Under the pieces are notes generated by a model that had not been told where the DNA came from, did not search any database, and saw only the letters and a list, made by a program, of their open reading frames with translations. DNA of 64,000 bases. Source: Polaribacter septentrionalilitoris. Lineage in GTDB: Bacteria; Bacteroidota; Bacteroidia; Flavobacteriales; Flavobacteriaceae. Numbering within the stretch: position 1 is the stretch's first letter; the number at the start of each line of letters is the position of its first letter. A program made the translations under genes and the position numbers. Where the stretch lies: positions 124,001-188,000 of the forward strand of contig NZ_VRMJ01000046.1 in assembly GCF_009832745.1 (NCBI RefSeq), written 5' to 3'. Shown here piece after piece: positions 46,043-55,281 of the stretch.

Positions 46043-47689
46043 ATGGTAAAAAATATTATAATCTTTGTTTTATTAGGGCTTGTTTTTACTAAACTTACTA
46101 GTGCACAAGAACAAAATAAACAAGACAATAATTTTACAGCACAAGACACTTTAAGAGGTAGCATTACACCAGAGAGAATTTGGTGGGATTTAACCTATTA
46201 TCATCTAGAAGTTGAAGTAATACCTGATCAAAAATTTATACGAGGCAAAAATACTGTGAAGTACAAAGTATTAAAAGAACATCAATCTCTTCAAATTGAT
46301 TTACAAGCACCTCTACAAATAACAAAAGTTACTCAATACGGACAAGAGCTAGAGGTTATTCATAACGGAAGTGCACATTTTATTCAATTGGATAAAAAGC
46401 AAAATATTGGTAAAACAGAAACACTTGTTATTTATTACGAAGGAAATCCTAAAGAAGCCATTAGAGCTCCATGGGATGGTGGTTTTTCTTGGAAAAAAGA
46501 TAAAAATGGAAATCATTTTATAGCCACTTCATGCCAAGGATTAGGCGCTAGCGTTTGGTGGCCTTGTAAAGATCACATGTACGATGAAGTAGAAAATATG
46601 AGGATAAGTGTAACTGTACCCAATAACTTAACAGACATTTCTAACGGAAGATTAGAAAGTATCGAAGAAAACGGAAACACAAAAACATTTACTTGGTATA
46701 TAGAAAACCCAATAAACAACTATGGTGTAAATGTTAATATTGGAGACTATGCGCATTTTTCTGAAGTCTTTTACGGAGAAAAAGGCGCTTTAGATTTAGA
46801 TTATTATGTACTTAAACATAATCTAGAAAAAGCAAAAAAACATTTTAAAGATACCCCTAAAATGATGAAGGCTTTTGAGCATTGGTTTGGGCCATATCCT
46901 TTTTATGAAGATGGATTTAAATTGGTAGAAGTTCCTTATTTAGGTATGGAACATCAAAGTTCGGTTACTTACGGAAATCAATTTAAAAAAGGGTATTTAG
47001 GCAAAGATTTATCAGGAACTGGTTGGGGTTTAAAATTCGACTTTATCATTATTCACGAATCTGGACATGAATGGTTTGCCAATAATATTACCTATAAAGA
47101 TGCTGCAGATATGTGGATTCATGAGAGCTTTACCAACTATTCAGAAAGTTTGTTTTTAGATTATTATTATGGAAAAAAAGCAGCATCAGAATATGTAATT
47201 GGCACTAGAAAAGCCATCACAAACAAAGCTACAATTATTGGCACCTACAATGTAAACAAAGAAGGTTCTGGAGACATGTATTATAAGGGTGGTAATTTGC
47301 TACACACCATAAGACAATTGGTAAATAATGACAATAAATGGCGTGCAATTCTAAGAAAAATAAATTCAGAATTTTATCATTCTACAGTAACTACAAAACA
47401 AATTGAAGATTTTTTAAGCATAGAAACTAATATTGATTTACAGCCAATATTTAATCAATATTTAAGAGATATTAGAATACCTACTTTAGAGTATTCTATT
47501 AAAAGAAACACTTTATCTTATCGATGGATAAATGTGGTAGACCATTTTAAAATGCCTCTTAAGGTTTTTATTGATGGCAAATCGCAATGGATATATCCTA
47601 GCGCTGTAAAACAGAAAATGAAGCTAGACACAAAGAACCCAAGCTTTACAATTGATAAAAATTTTTACGTGTTTTCTAAAAAGAAATAA
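46043..47689 (+). CDS. Secreted M1-family zinc metallopeptidase
   Basis: 548 residues from the ATG at 46043, which starts a clear signal peptide (MVKNIIIFVLLGLVFTKLTS, then AQ). The open frame extends further upstream inside the dipeptidase gene, but that start makes no signal. The zinc motif HESGHEWF is at 338-342, with the third ligand Glu361 (WIHESF), exactly 19 residues on. LGMEHQSS is the substrate-binding GAMEN counterpart. It lacks the long C-terminal helical domain of classical aminopeptidase N. Probably a periplasmic or surface aminopeptidase feeding the dipeptidase. Confidence 0.92.
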   Translation: MVKNIIIFVLLGLVFTKLTSAQEQNKQDNNFTAQDTLRGSITPERIWWDLTYYHLEVEVIPDQKFIRGKNTVKYKVLKEHQSLQIDLQAPLQITKVTQYGQELEVIHNGSAHFIQLDKKQNIGKTETLVIYYEGNPKEAIRAPWDGGFSWKKDKNGNHFIATSCQGLGASVWWPCKDHMYDEVENMRISVTVPNNLTDISNGRLESIEENGNTKTFTWYIENPINNYGVNVNIGDYAHFSEVFYGEKGALDLDYYVLKHNLEKAKKHFKDTPKMMKAFEHWFGPYPFYEDGFKLVEVPYLGMEHQSSVTYGNQFKKGYLGKDLSGTGWGLKFDFIIIHESGHEWFANNITYKDAADMWIHESFTNYSESLFLDYYYGKKAASEYVIGTRKAITNKATIIGTYNVNKEGSGDMYYKGGNLLHTIRQLVNNDNKWRAILRKINSEFYHSTVTTKQIEDFLSIETNIDLQPIFNQYLRDIRIPTLEYSIKRNTLSYRWINVVDHFKMPLKVFIDGKSQWIYPSAVKQKMKLDTKNPSFTIDKNFYVFSKKK

Positions 47690-47699
47690 TCCTATACAC

Positions 47700-48117
47700 T
47701 TAAAGATAAATATACCAAGTTGTTCTAAACCAAAGTGTATTTTCAGTTTCGTTTTTTATAAAACTGTTGACGCTAAAATCCAAGCCAAATTCAATTTTAT
47801 CTTTTTTAGAAGCTTGATACCCTAAATATGGAATAAGTCTAATTTCTAAATCAGAAAAATCATATAGATATTCATTTACTACTTTTAAGTAAAACTCTTT
47901 TACATCTACACGTTCACCATTTAACGGTTTTTCTGAACTAATTCTATATCGCGTTCTAAATGTAGTTTGTTTTTGAGTTTGATAAAATTGTTCAAATGCA
48001 AAACGATGTGCTAATTTGAGTTGCTTTAATTCGGTATTCTTTTTCAAACTTTCCTTGAGAAAAAGTTGATAGTACTGAAATCGTAACTACGCTAAAAAAT
48101 AACAATAACTTTTGCAT
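47700..48117 (-). pseudogene. Frame-disrupted DUF2490-like outer-membrane protein remnant
   Basis: From ATG at 48117 one frame encodes a good signal peptide (MQKLLLFFSVVTISVLSTFS, then Q) but stops after 41 residues. The adjacent frame continues as 115 residues rich in alternating strands (HRFAFEQFY, RTRYRISSEKP, WFRTTWYIYL), as in DUF2490 beta-barrel proteins. DUF2490 proteins are usually over 200 residues, so a middle part is missing as well as a frameshift. The ATG overlaps the cyclophilin stop (TGATG). A TTG-initiated short protein from 48047 preceded by AAGGAA is possible but would lack export. Family assignment is tentative. Confidence 0.5.
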
Positions 48118-48749
48118 CACTTAGACTTTAATAGGTATGCCTTTTGTATAAAATCTACTTTAGGGTATTTTCTTTTGATAAAATCGTTTCCATATTTAGA
48201 AATGGAATCTTGTCTATACCCTAGTTTATCACCATATTTATCATAAAATTTCAATACATTATCAAATCCTTTAGTCACTTTTGCAATTACAGGAAAACCT
48301 GTAACTCCAGAATAGGTTAATGTATCTAAACGATGATTCTCTTTTAAATTGATAAAAATCTGTGTACCTCTAGTTTTCTTACCTCCTCTTGCAAAAGCAA
48401 TGGTCATTGAATCATTTTTAGCAATTACAGGTTCGTCATCTATAGGAAATTTATTCCAAGCTTTATTTAAGACAGAATCTTTATGAATACCAAACTGAGC
48501 CACAAATTTAGGTACTACTCTAAAAATAGGCATATCTGTATAGTAATTGTACTTTATTAAACTGTACAATCTATCTACTCCTTGAGGAGACCAACTTCTT
48601 TTTGCATAAATATCAAAATTACCTTCTGTTGTTTCAAATCTTGCTCTAAACTCTTCTGGAGCAGTTTTTTGGGTCCATTTTTCACTAAAGATTTTCTTAG
48701 TGCATGATAATAATAAACAAAAGGATAGCAAATAAATAAGTTTTTTCAT
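48117..48749 (-). CDS. Cyclophilin-type peptidyl-prolyl isomerase lipoprotein
   Basis: 210 residues with a lipoprotein signal (FCLLLSC, Cys16). Cyclophilin signatures: FETTEGNFDIYAKRSWSPQGVDRLYSLI, FRVVPKFVAQFG (catalytic Arg), and RGTQIFINLKEN. The usual GNGTGG loop is replaced by GIHKDS, as in several periplasmic members. It probably assists folding in the periplasm. Its stop overlaps the ATG of the remnant gene downstream. Confidence 0.88.
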   Translation of the reverse strand: MKKLIYLLSFCLLLSCTKKIFSEKWTQKTAPEEFRARFETTEGNFDIYAKRSWSPQGVDRLYSLIKYNYYTDMPIFRVVPKFVAQFGIHKDSVLNKAWNKFPIDDEPVIAKNDSMTIAFARGGKKTRGTQIFINLKENHRLDTLTYSGVTGFPVIAKVTKGFDNVLKFYDKYGDKLGYRQDSISKYGNDFIKRKYPKVDFIQKAYLLKSK

Positions 48750-48842
48750 CTCTAGATTATTTATTACGAAGATAGTAAAGCCAATTCATGTAACAAATTC
48801 TCAATTAATGCGTTGTAAGTATTCACAATGTCGCTTCGAGCG

Positions 48843-48895
48843 ATTCCGATTTTAGTCGGAATTGTATCGAGAAGTTTTATAAGTTCTCGATACAA
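48843..48895. repeat. Paired inverted repeats upstream of the DUF4407 gene
   Basis: Two hairpins in tandem: ATTCCGA/TCGGAAT (48843-48862), and a 12-bp perfect pair TTGTATCGAGAA (48862-48873) / TTCTCGATACAA (48884-48895). The 12-mer recurs at 50136-50147 after the gene. TCGAG-rich hairpins like these are scattered between genes in many flavobacterial genomes. Confidence 0.75.
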
Positions 48896-48944
48896 ATGAA
48901 TTCATTTTTCACTCATTCACTTGAACAGACAGAAAATTACAACC

Positions 48945-50045
48945 ATGCTTAAAAAATTTTTTATTACCTGCTCTGGAGTCGATATAAACATCATAGCAAA
49001 TTGCTCTAATGGTGAACAAAATAAATATGTGGGTATTGGTGCCACTGTGTTTTTTACTGCTGTAATGGCAAACATTGCTGGTAGTTATGCACTTTTTACT
49101 GTGTTTGATAATTTATATGCTGCCATTTTCTTTGGATTGATTTGGGGAATGTTAATCTTTAATTTAGATCGTTTTATTGTTTCCACCATAAAAAAACAAG
49201 ATTCTAAATGGAAAGAGTTTTTACAAGCTTCTCCAAGAATTGTATTGGCTGTAATTATTGCCATTGTAATTTCTAAACCTTTGGAATTAAAGTTGTTTGA
49301 GAAAGAAATTAATCAAGTTTTGTTAACGGAGAAAAACCAAATGACACTGGATAATAAGACGCAAATTGCACAACAATTTTCGCCAGAAATCGCTAAAATT
49401 AATACGGAAATCAATGCTTTAAAAAACGAGATAACCCAAAAAGAAACTACTACAAATGCTTTGTACGAAACTTATATTGCAGAAGCAGAAGGTAGAAAAG
49501 GCACAAAATTATTAGGCAAAGGACCCGTTTATAAAGAAAAAAGAGCAAAACACGATGCTGCTTTAGCAGAATTGAATCAGCTTAAAAAAGACAACGCTAA
49601 AAAAATTAAAAACAAAGAATTAGCCATTGCTAGTTTGTTAAAAAATCAGAAATTAATTGAAACCAAAACGCAACCCATTATTACCAATTTTGATGGTTTA
49701 ATGGCAAGAATAAATGCTCTTGGTAAATTGCCTTGGTTGCCTTCTTTCTTTATTTTCTTGTTGTTTTTGGCTATAGAAACTTCGCCAATTTTTGCAAAAC
49801 TAATTGCCCCAAAAGGCGAGTATGATTTTAAATTAGAAGATAAAGAAACTGCTGTAAAAACTTGGACAAAACAGCAAATAGACCAAAGAAATCAGTTATT
49901 AAAAGCAGATATTGCAATTAACAAAAAAGTGTACGATAATATGGCTACAGAAGAAGAAATATACGCGTACAAACAAAAAATAGCGCGCGATTTAATGAAA
50001 CTGCAAGCAGATTCGTTTTATAAAAAGCAACAAAAAATGCTCTAA
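48945..50045 (+). CDS. DUF4407 membrane protein with coiled coil
   Basis: 366 residues from the ATG at 48945; an in-frame TTG at 48921 is an inferior start. N-terminal MLKKFFITCSGVDINIIANCS is the DUF4407 opening. There are three membrane helices (about 28-55, 60-82, 100-120), a long charged coiled-coil segment (about 130-255), a fourth helix (WLPSFFIFLLFLAIETSPIF) and a charged tail. Function unknown for the family; a structural or stress-related inner-membrane role is a guess. It is a single gene flanked on both sides by dispersed repeats. Confidence 0.88.
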   Translation: MLKKFFITCSGVDINIIANCSNGEQNKYVGIGATVFFTAVMANIAGSYALFTVFDNLYAAIFFGLIWGMLIFNLDRFIVSTIKKQDSKWKEFLQASPRIVLAVIIAIVISKPLELKLFEKEINQVLLTEKNQMTLDNKTQIAQQFSPEIAKINTEINALKNEITQKETTTNALYETYIAEAEGRKGTKLLGKGPVYKEKRAKHDAALAELNQLKKDNAKKIKNKELAIASLLKNQKLIETKTQPIITNFDGLMARINALGKLPWLPSFFIFLLFLAIETSPIFAKLIAPKGEYDFKLEDKETAVKTWTKQQIDQRNQLLKADIAINKKVYDNMATEEEIYAYKQKIARDLMKLQADSFYKKQQKML

Positions 50046-50050
50046 AGCAA

Positions 50051-50215
50051 AAAGCTGGCAAATACGTGCGTTAGCGATTGAAATGGCATCCTTTTTTGTT
50101 GTCTGTTCGAGTAAATTTATGAGGAACGAATAAATTTGTATCGAGAACAAAACTAAAAAGATATAATGGAGAGCGCGACCTGAAAGGGAACGCCCAACTT
50201 CTCGACTGCGTTCAA
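50051..50215. repeat. Dispersed flavobacterial intergenic repeat
   Basis: Contains GCGATTGAAATGGCATCC followed by a T run, later AAAAAGATATAATGG, GAGCGCGACCTG and GGGAACGCCC, blocks I recall as recurrent between genes in Flavobacteriia. The T-run/GTT and AAC/A-run parts can fold together. A copy of TTGTATCGAGAA (50136-50147) and a TTCTCGACTGCG segment (50201-50212) sit within it. Non-coding. Confidence 0.6.
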
Positions 50216-50224
50216 AATGAAATT

Positions 50225-50821
50225 CTACTCTTTTTCTGCCATTTTTTTTACATAATCTGTAATAATAACTATTTGAGTTGGCCCAACTTTGCCCTCAATG
50301 TATTTGGCATTTTCATGATCTAAAGAAATTCTACGAACTGCAGTACCTTGTTTAGCAACCATACTAGAGCCTTTTACCTTTAAATCTTTTATTAAAACCA
50401 CAGAATCTCCAGCCTGTAAAATGGCTCCATTAGCATCTCTATGAATTATTTTTTCGCTTTCATCTAAATGGTCTCCAGATTCTTTTGCAAAACGAATATC
50501 CCCGTCTTCTAAATACATCATGTCTAATAAATCTTGTGGCCAACCTTCTTTTTTCAATCTGTGCAACATTCTCCAAGCCACTACTTTTACAGCTCTAAAC
50601 TCGCTCCACATAGAATCGTTTAAACAACGCCAATGATTAGCATCTGTATTTTCTGGGTTTTCTATTTGGTCTACACAAGTTTCGCAAGCTAACAAACTGC
50701 CATCTACACCACCTCCACCAGTTAATTTTGGTTTAACTTCATATACCGATAAATTATTGGTTGATACACATAACTCACATTGATTTCCACTTCTATTTTC
50801 TAAGTCTTGTTGTAAACTCAT
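50225..50821 (-). CDS. PhnA-domain protein
   Basis: 198 residues from the ATG at 50821 (MSLQQDLENR), the family start; a further in-frame upstream start at 50848 adds only nine residues. The N-terminal zinc ribbon has CELC and CETC. The C-terminal SH3-like PhnA domain (about 132-195) is DANGAILQAGDSVVLIKDLKVKGSSMVAKQGT ... GPTQIVIITDYVKK. Despite the name, family members are not shown to metabolise phosphonates. Cytoplasmic; role unknown. Confidence 0.9.
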   Translation of the reverse strand: MSLQQDLENRSGNQCELCVSTNNLSVYEVKPKLTGGGGVDGSLLACETCVDQIENPENTDANHWRCLNDSMWSEFRAVKVVAWRMLHRLKKEGWPQDLLDMMYLEDGDIRFAKESGDHLDESEKIIHRDANGAILQAGDSVVLIKDLKVKGSSMVAKQGTAVRRISLDHENAKYIEGKVGPTQIVIITDYVKKMAEKE

Positions 50822-50931
50822 TTTATATTTTGGGTTGATTGATGGCAAATATAATATTATTTATCGAGGCTAGTTTTGGTTTCTCTAATCACTTTTAGTA
50901 CAATCAAAAAGAACAATACAATAAATAGATA

Positions 50932-50958
50932 TTTGCATAAACGATTTAATTATCTTTG
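50932..50958 (+). promoter_or_regulatory. rpe promoter
   Basis: TTTG (50932-50935), 15 bases, TATCTTTG (50951-50958), then 23 bases to the rpe ATG. The -7 box is a perfect TAnnTTTG; the spacer is slightly short. Confidence 0.6.
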
Positions 50959-50981
50959 CAAAAACAGATTAATTAAGACTA

Positions 50982-51638
50982 ATGAGTAATTTAATTGCAC
51001 CTTCAATTTTAGCGGCAGATTTTGCCAATTTACAAAGAGATATCGAAATGGTAAACAATAGTGAAGCAGATTGGTTTCATATTGATATTATGGATGGTGT
51101 TTTTGTACCTAACATTTCTTTTGGAATGCCTGTTTTAAAAGCAATTGCAACTCATGCAAAAAAAACAATTGATGTGCATTTAATGATTGTTGATCCAGAT
51201 AGATACATTCAAACTTTTGCAGATTTAGGTGCAGATGTATTAACGGTTCATTATGAAGCATGTACTCATTTACATAGAACTATACAAGCCATAAAAGCAG
51301 CAGGAATGAAAGCTGGTGTTGCTCTAAATCCGCATACACCAATTGCAGTTTTAGAAGACATTATTGCTGATTTAGATGTAGTGTGTATTATGAGTGTGAA
51401 TCCTGGTTTTGGTGGACAGTCATTTATTGAAAACACCTACAAAAAAGTAAGTCAATTAAAACATTTAATAGAATTTGCAAAGTCTGATTGTCAGATAGAA
51501 ATTGATGGTGGTGTGACCAGTAAAAATGCAAATGCATTAATAGAAGCTGGTGCTAATGTTCTGGTTGCTGGTAGTTTTGTTTTTAAGAGTGATGATCCTA
51601 CAACTACTATTGCAGACCTAAAAGCGATTGTTGGATAA
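50982..51638 (+). CDS. rpe: Ribulose-phosphate 3-epimerase
   Basis: 218 residues. APSILAADFANL, WFHIDIMDGVFVPNISFG, DVHLMI, MSVNPGFGGQSF and EIDGGVTSKNA are the complete set of Rpe motifs, with metal and catalytic His/Asp in HIDIMDG and DVHLM. It interconverts ribulose 5-phosphate and xylulose 5-phosphate in the pentose phosphate pathway. The next gene starts immediately after its TAA stop. Confidence 0.97.
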   Translation: MSNLIAPSILAADFANLQRDIEMVNNSEADWFHIDIMDGVFVPNISFGMPVLKAIATHAKKTIDVHLMIVDPDRYIQTFADLGADVLTVHYEACTHLHRTIQAIKAAGMKAGVALNPHTPIAVLEDIIADLDVVCIMSVNPGFGGQSFIENTYKKVSQLKHLIEFAKSDCQIEIDGGVTSKNANALIEAGANVLVAGSFVFKSDDPTTTIADLKAIVG

Positions 51639-53024
51639 TTGTACAGTGTTGTTGACATAGAAACTACAGGAAATGGATTCAGAGGTCAGAAGATTACTGA
51701 AATATCTATTTTTATTTTCGATGGAAAAGTTGTGGTTGATGAGTTTACATCACTTGTAAACCCCGAACAAAATATTCCACCATTTATTACCAACCTTACA
51801 GGCATAACAAATGCAATGGTTAGGAATGCTCCAAAGTTTTATGAAATCGCAAAAAAAGTTGAAGAACTTACCAACGATACCGTTTTTGTAGCACATAATG
51901 TTAATTTTGATTACAATATCATTAAAGATGAATTTAAAAGTTTAGGGTTTGATTTTAAGCGAAAGAAATTGTGTACTGTTCGTTTGTCGAGAAAAATAAT
52001 TCCTGGTTTACGTTCGTATAGTTTAGGAAATATTTGTAGTGATGAAAATATTCCCATAAACGGGAGACACAGAGCAAAAGGTGATGCAGAAGCAACTACT
52101 GAATTGTTTAGAAGGTTAATAGAAAGAGATGATCAATTTATCATTAATTCTTTCTTAAATCCACGTTCAAGACAAGCTACTTTACCTCCGCTTTTAGATA
52201 AAAAAGTTGTAGATAATCTACCAGAAACTTTTGGAGTGTATTATTTTAAAAATGCTGCAAAAGAAGTAATTTATGTGGGTAAGGCAAACAACATAAAACA
52301 AAGAGTAATCAGTCATTTCTATGATAAGAAAAAGAAAGAACAAAATATGTGCTTGGAAACTGCAGATATATCTTTTACAAAAACAGGTAGTGAGTTATTA
52401 GCGTTGTTATTAGAATCATCAGAAATAAAAAAAATATACCCTAAATACAACAGAGCACAGAGAAGAGCTGGGGAAGCTGTTGGCTTATTTTCTTATGAAG
52501 ATCAAAAAGGAATTATTCATTTAGCATATAATCGACTAAAATTGGTTCCGAATGCATTAACCAAATATTACTCTATTGCTGAAGTTAGAAATCATTTAGA
52601 AAACTTATGTAAAGAGTTTGAATTGTGTCCAAAATACTGCCATTTACAGACTAATGTTTCTAGTTGTTTTCATTATCAAATTAAAGAATGTAAGGGTATT
52701 TGTTGCGATAAGGAATCTGTTTCTGATTATAATAAACGTGTAAAAAAAGCTATAAAATCTATAGGAATTGGTGCAGAAAACTTAGTCATCAAAGAAAAAG
52801 GGAGAACCAAAAATGAAATTGGTTTTGCTTTGATTTTAGACGGTATTTACAAAGGCTTTGGTTATTTAGACACAACACAAGATAAACAAATGTCCTCCCC
52901 AGAAGATTATCAATTCTTTGTAGATCCTAAAAAAGACAATAGAGATATACAAAGAATTTTAACTTCGTATTTAAGAAAAAAAGAAGAACTAAAAAATGTA
53001 GGTAATGAAAAAATCAGATTATAA
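51639..53024 (+). CDS. DEDDh exonuclease fused to GIY-YIG (UvrC N-terminal-like) nuclease
   Basis: 461 residues. It starts with TTG directly after the rpe stop; YSVVDIETTGNGFRGQ is the first exonuclease motif, so the true start must be here. The exonuclease domain (1 to about 165) has Asp and Glu in VVDIETTG, Asp in HNVNFDYN and the His/Asp pair in HRAKGDAEAT, as in the DnaQ epsilon family. The GIY-YIG domain (about 197-280) has FGVYYFKN, VIYVGKANNIKQRV and PKYNRAQRRAG. A Cys-containing region follows (CPKYCHLQ, CKGICCDKES). Such fusions are common in Bacteroidota and are thought to act in DNA repair. It overlaps the next gene by 20 bases. Confidence 0.93.
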   Translation: MYSVVDIETTGNGFRGQKITEISIFIFDGKVVVDEFTSLVNPEQNIPPFITNLTGITNAMVRNAPKFYEIAKKVEELTNDTVFVAHNVNFDYNIIKDEFKSLGFDFKRKKLCTVRLSRKIIPGLRSYSLGNICSDENIPINGRHRAKGDAEATTELFRRLIERDDQFIINSFLNPRSRQATLPPLLDKKVVDNLPETFGVYYFKNAAKEVIYVGKANNIKQRVISHFYDKKKKEQNMCLETADISFTKTGSELLALLLESSEIKKIYPKYNRAQRRAGEAVGLFSYEDQKGIIHLAYNRLKLVPNALTKYYSIAEVRNHLENLCKEFELCPKYCHLQTNVSSCFHYQIKECKGICCDKESVSDYNKRVKKAIKSIGIGAENLVIKEKGRTKNEIGFALILDGIYKGFGYLDTTQDKQMSSPEDYQFFVDPKKDNRDIQRILTSYLRKKEELKNVGNEKIRL

Positions 53025-54282
53025 AATTCATATAATAGGTGCAGGTATAAGCGGATTAATTGCTGCACAAGTTTTAGAAAACTATGGATATCATCCTAAA
53101 ATTATTGAAGCCACAAATACAGTTGGTGGACGTGTAAAATCTGATATTGTTAATGATTATATTTTAGACCATGGTTTTCAAGTTTTATTATCTGAGTATC
53201 CTGCTGCAAAAAAATATTTAAATTATCAAGCATTAGATTTACAGAAATTAGTTTCTGGAGCAGTGATTTTTAAGGATGGTAAAACACAAAAAATTGGAGA
53301 TCCTTTTAGAGACATATCTCTTCTATTTCCTACTATTTTTGCAAATATTGGCTCTACAAAAGATAAGTTAAAAATCTTAAAATTAAACACGAATCTAAAA
53401 AAGAAAAAACTACAAGAAATCTTTAATACTGATGAAATTACTACTCATCAATATTTAAAAAACTATGGTTTTTCAGAAAATATAATGAATAGTTTTTTTA
53501 AACCTTTTTTTAGTGGAATTTTTCTAGAGCCTAACTTAGAAACTTCTTCTAGAATGTTTGAGTTTGTCTACAAAATGTTTGGAGAAGGACATGCTGTAAT
53601 CCCAAAAGAAGGTATTCAGGCAATTTCTAATCAGTTAAAAAACAACTTACAACACACAACTTTTTTATTTAACACTCCTGTACAACAGGTAAAAAACAAT
53701 AGTATTATTTTAAATTCTGGACAAGAAATTAAAAGTCATTTTACAATTATTGCAACCGAAGCAAGCAATTTGGTTTCTAATTTAAAAAATCAAGAAACAG
53801 AATGGAAAAGTTGTGATACATTGTATTTTGAAGTTCCAGAAAGAACCCTAAAAACACCTATCATAGGTCTAGTTGCTGAGGCGTCTACTTTAATAAATAA
53901 CATTTTTTACACTACTAGTGTCAAATCATCAACAAAAGGAAAACAAGAATTGTTATCAGTTACTATCGTAAAAGAGCATCAACTTAAAGAGTCTGATTTA
54001 GTGAACAAAGTAACAAGCGAATTGATAAAATATTGTAATATTATTGATGCAAAATTCATAAAACGTTATTGTATTAAAAAAGCTTTACCCAAATTATCTA
54101 ACCTCCAATATGAAATTTCAAGTACAGAAACGCAACTAACTTCATCGATTTTTCTTGCTGGTGACCAACTACTAAATGGCTCTTTAAATGCGGCTATGAT
54201 TAGCGGAGAAAGAGCTGCAATGGGAATAATCAAAACATTAGAAGATGGTTTAATTGTTGATGAATTAACTTCTGAATATTAA
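53005..54282 (+). CDS. FAD-dependent amine oxidase-like oxidoreductase
   Basis: 425 residues. The FAD-binding motif is IIGAGISGLIAAQVL (10-24) followed by the dinucleotide-binding Glu (IIEA) and TVGGRVKSD. HGFQVLLSEYPAAKKYL and the C-terminal FLAGDQLLNGSLNAAMISGERAA are typical of the protoporphyrinogen oxidase/phytoene desaturase-like group. Substrate unknown; carotenoid or other lipid desaturation is possible from the family. It overlaps the nuclease gene by 20 bases, which suggests operon placement more than functional link. Confidence 0.9.
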   Translation: MKKSDYKIHIIGAGISGLIAAQVLENYGYHPKIIEATNTVGGRVKSDIVNDYILDHGFQVLLSEYPAAKKYLNYQALDLQKLVSGAVIFKDGKTQKIGDPFRDISLLFPTIFANIGSTKDKLKILKLNTNLKKKKLQEIFNTDEITTHQYLKNYGFSENIMNSFFKPFFSGIFLEPNLETSSRMFEFVYKMFGEGHAVIPKEGIQAISNQLKNNLQHTTFLFNTPVQQVKNNSIILNSGQEIKSHFTIIATEASNLVSNLKNQETEWKSCDTLYFEVPERTLKTPIIGLVAEASTLINNIFYTTSVKSSTKGKQELLSVTIVKEHQLKESDLVNKVTSELIKYCNIIDAKFIKRYCIKKALPKLSNLQYEISSTETQLTSSIFLAGDQLLNGSLNAAMISGERAAMGIIKTLEDGLIVDELTSEY

Positions 54283-54442
54283 AAAAAAGCATTACATTTG
54301 CAGCCGATATTCCCCCATATCAGAAAGTTAACTTTTTTAAAATTTAAGATGTGACTTTTATGGTATTTTAGTGTCAAAAACAATATAGTTGCAAAATTAT
54401 TAGTAAACTTTTTTACTTTTTGGTACTTAAAATGTTTTTTTT

Positions 54443-55270
54443 ATGATGACAAATCAAAAAGAAACGAAATTATTTGGGGAAATAATTCGTTCATTTTCAA
54501 AACATACTTCACTCTTCTGTGTATTATTCTACACGGTGTTATCAACATTGCCAATTAATTCTCAATCTCATAAAACAATTTATGATGTACAGACTTTAAA
54601 ATTAGATGAAAATTCATCTGATAAAGTGGTGTCTTTCAAAGAAATGCAACCCTTCTTAAATGGCATTTTAGAATTAAGACAACATGTTTTAGAGAATCAA
54701 GAAGACTATCCAATGGAACAAAAAGCCATTGAAACCAGCAGAAACAAAAAACATGAAGCGCATAAAAGATGGGAAAGATACATGCGTAAACTCCCTGTTT
54801 TTGTATACATTGTTAATGACATGAACGATTTCATCGAGGTGAAAACACAATTGAGTAAAAAAATTACGATTTGTAAAATATTTAACGATGAAATCATCCT
54901 TAAAATAAAAAACAAAAACAACTATCGAATTAATGGAGAATTAGAATTATTACCCAATCCATTAATCAACTATCCTTATAATAACAGAAATGTTATTCAA
55001 CTATCCAAAACCCATTCAAAGTCTTTCTTTAGTTATATAAATGCTGGGAGAGCTACTTTTTCTTTACCAGCCAATGCAGAGATTAGCGTTAAAATGCCAA
55101 TTGTATACAATTGTGATGGTAAAAATGGCAAAACCTACAATCTAAAAGACAAAGTTGATATTCAACATAAAATTAATTTAAGTGGATATCTTTTTAATAA
55201 AAACAAAGAAGAATTATACAGAGTAACTTCAACAAAAATGGTTTCATCTATCATAAATATTATCAAATAA
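54443..55270 (+). CDS. Unrecognised secreted protein preceding the giant adhesin
   Basis: 275 residues that I do not recognise. It has an unusually long n-region (about 25 residues), a hydrophobic core (SLFCVLFYTVLSTLPI) and a likely cleavage site after about residue 40 (NSQS). The mature part has a charged helical stretch (EQKAIETSRNKKHEAHKRWERYMRK) and then beta strands (FIEVKTQLSKKITI, NDEIILKIKNKNNYRINGEL, SAKMP-like). It starts 160 bases after the oxidoreductase gene; TACATTTG at 54293-54300 could be its -7 box. Only 11 bases separate it from the giant adhesin, so the two are co-transcribed and may work together, for example in export, folding or anchoring. No enzyme motif is seen. Confidence 0.75.
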   Translation: MMTNQKETKLFGEIIRSFSKHTSLFCVLFYTVLSTLPINSQSHKTIYDVQTLKLDENSSDKVVSFKEMQPFLNGILELRQHVLENQEDYPMEQKAIETSRNKKHEAHKRWERYMRKLPVFVYIVNDMNDFIEVKTQLSKKITICKIFNDEIILKIKNKNNYRINGELELLPNPLINYPYNNRNVIQLSKTHSKSFFSYINAGRATFSLPANAEISVKMPIVYNCDGKNGKTYNLKDKVDIQHKINLSGYLFNKNKEELYRVTSTKMVSSIINIIK

Positions 55271-55281
55271 AAGCTACTAAA

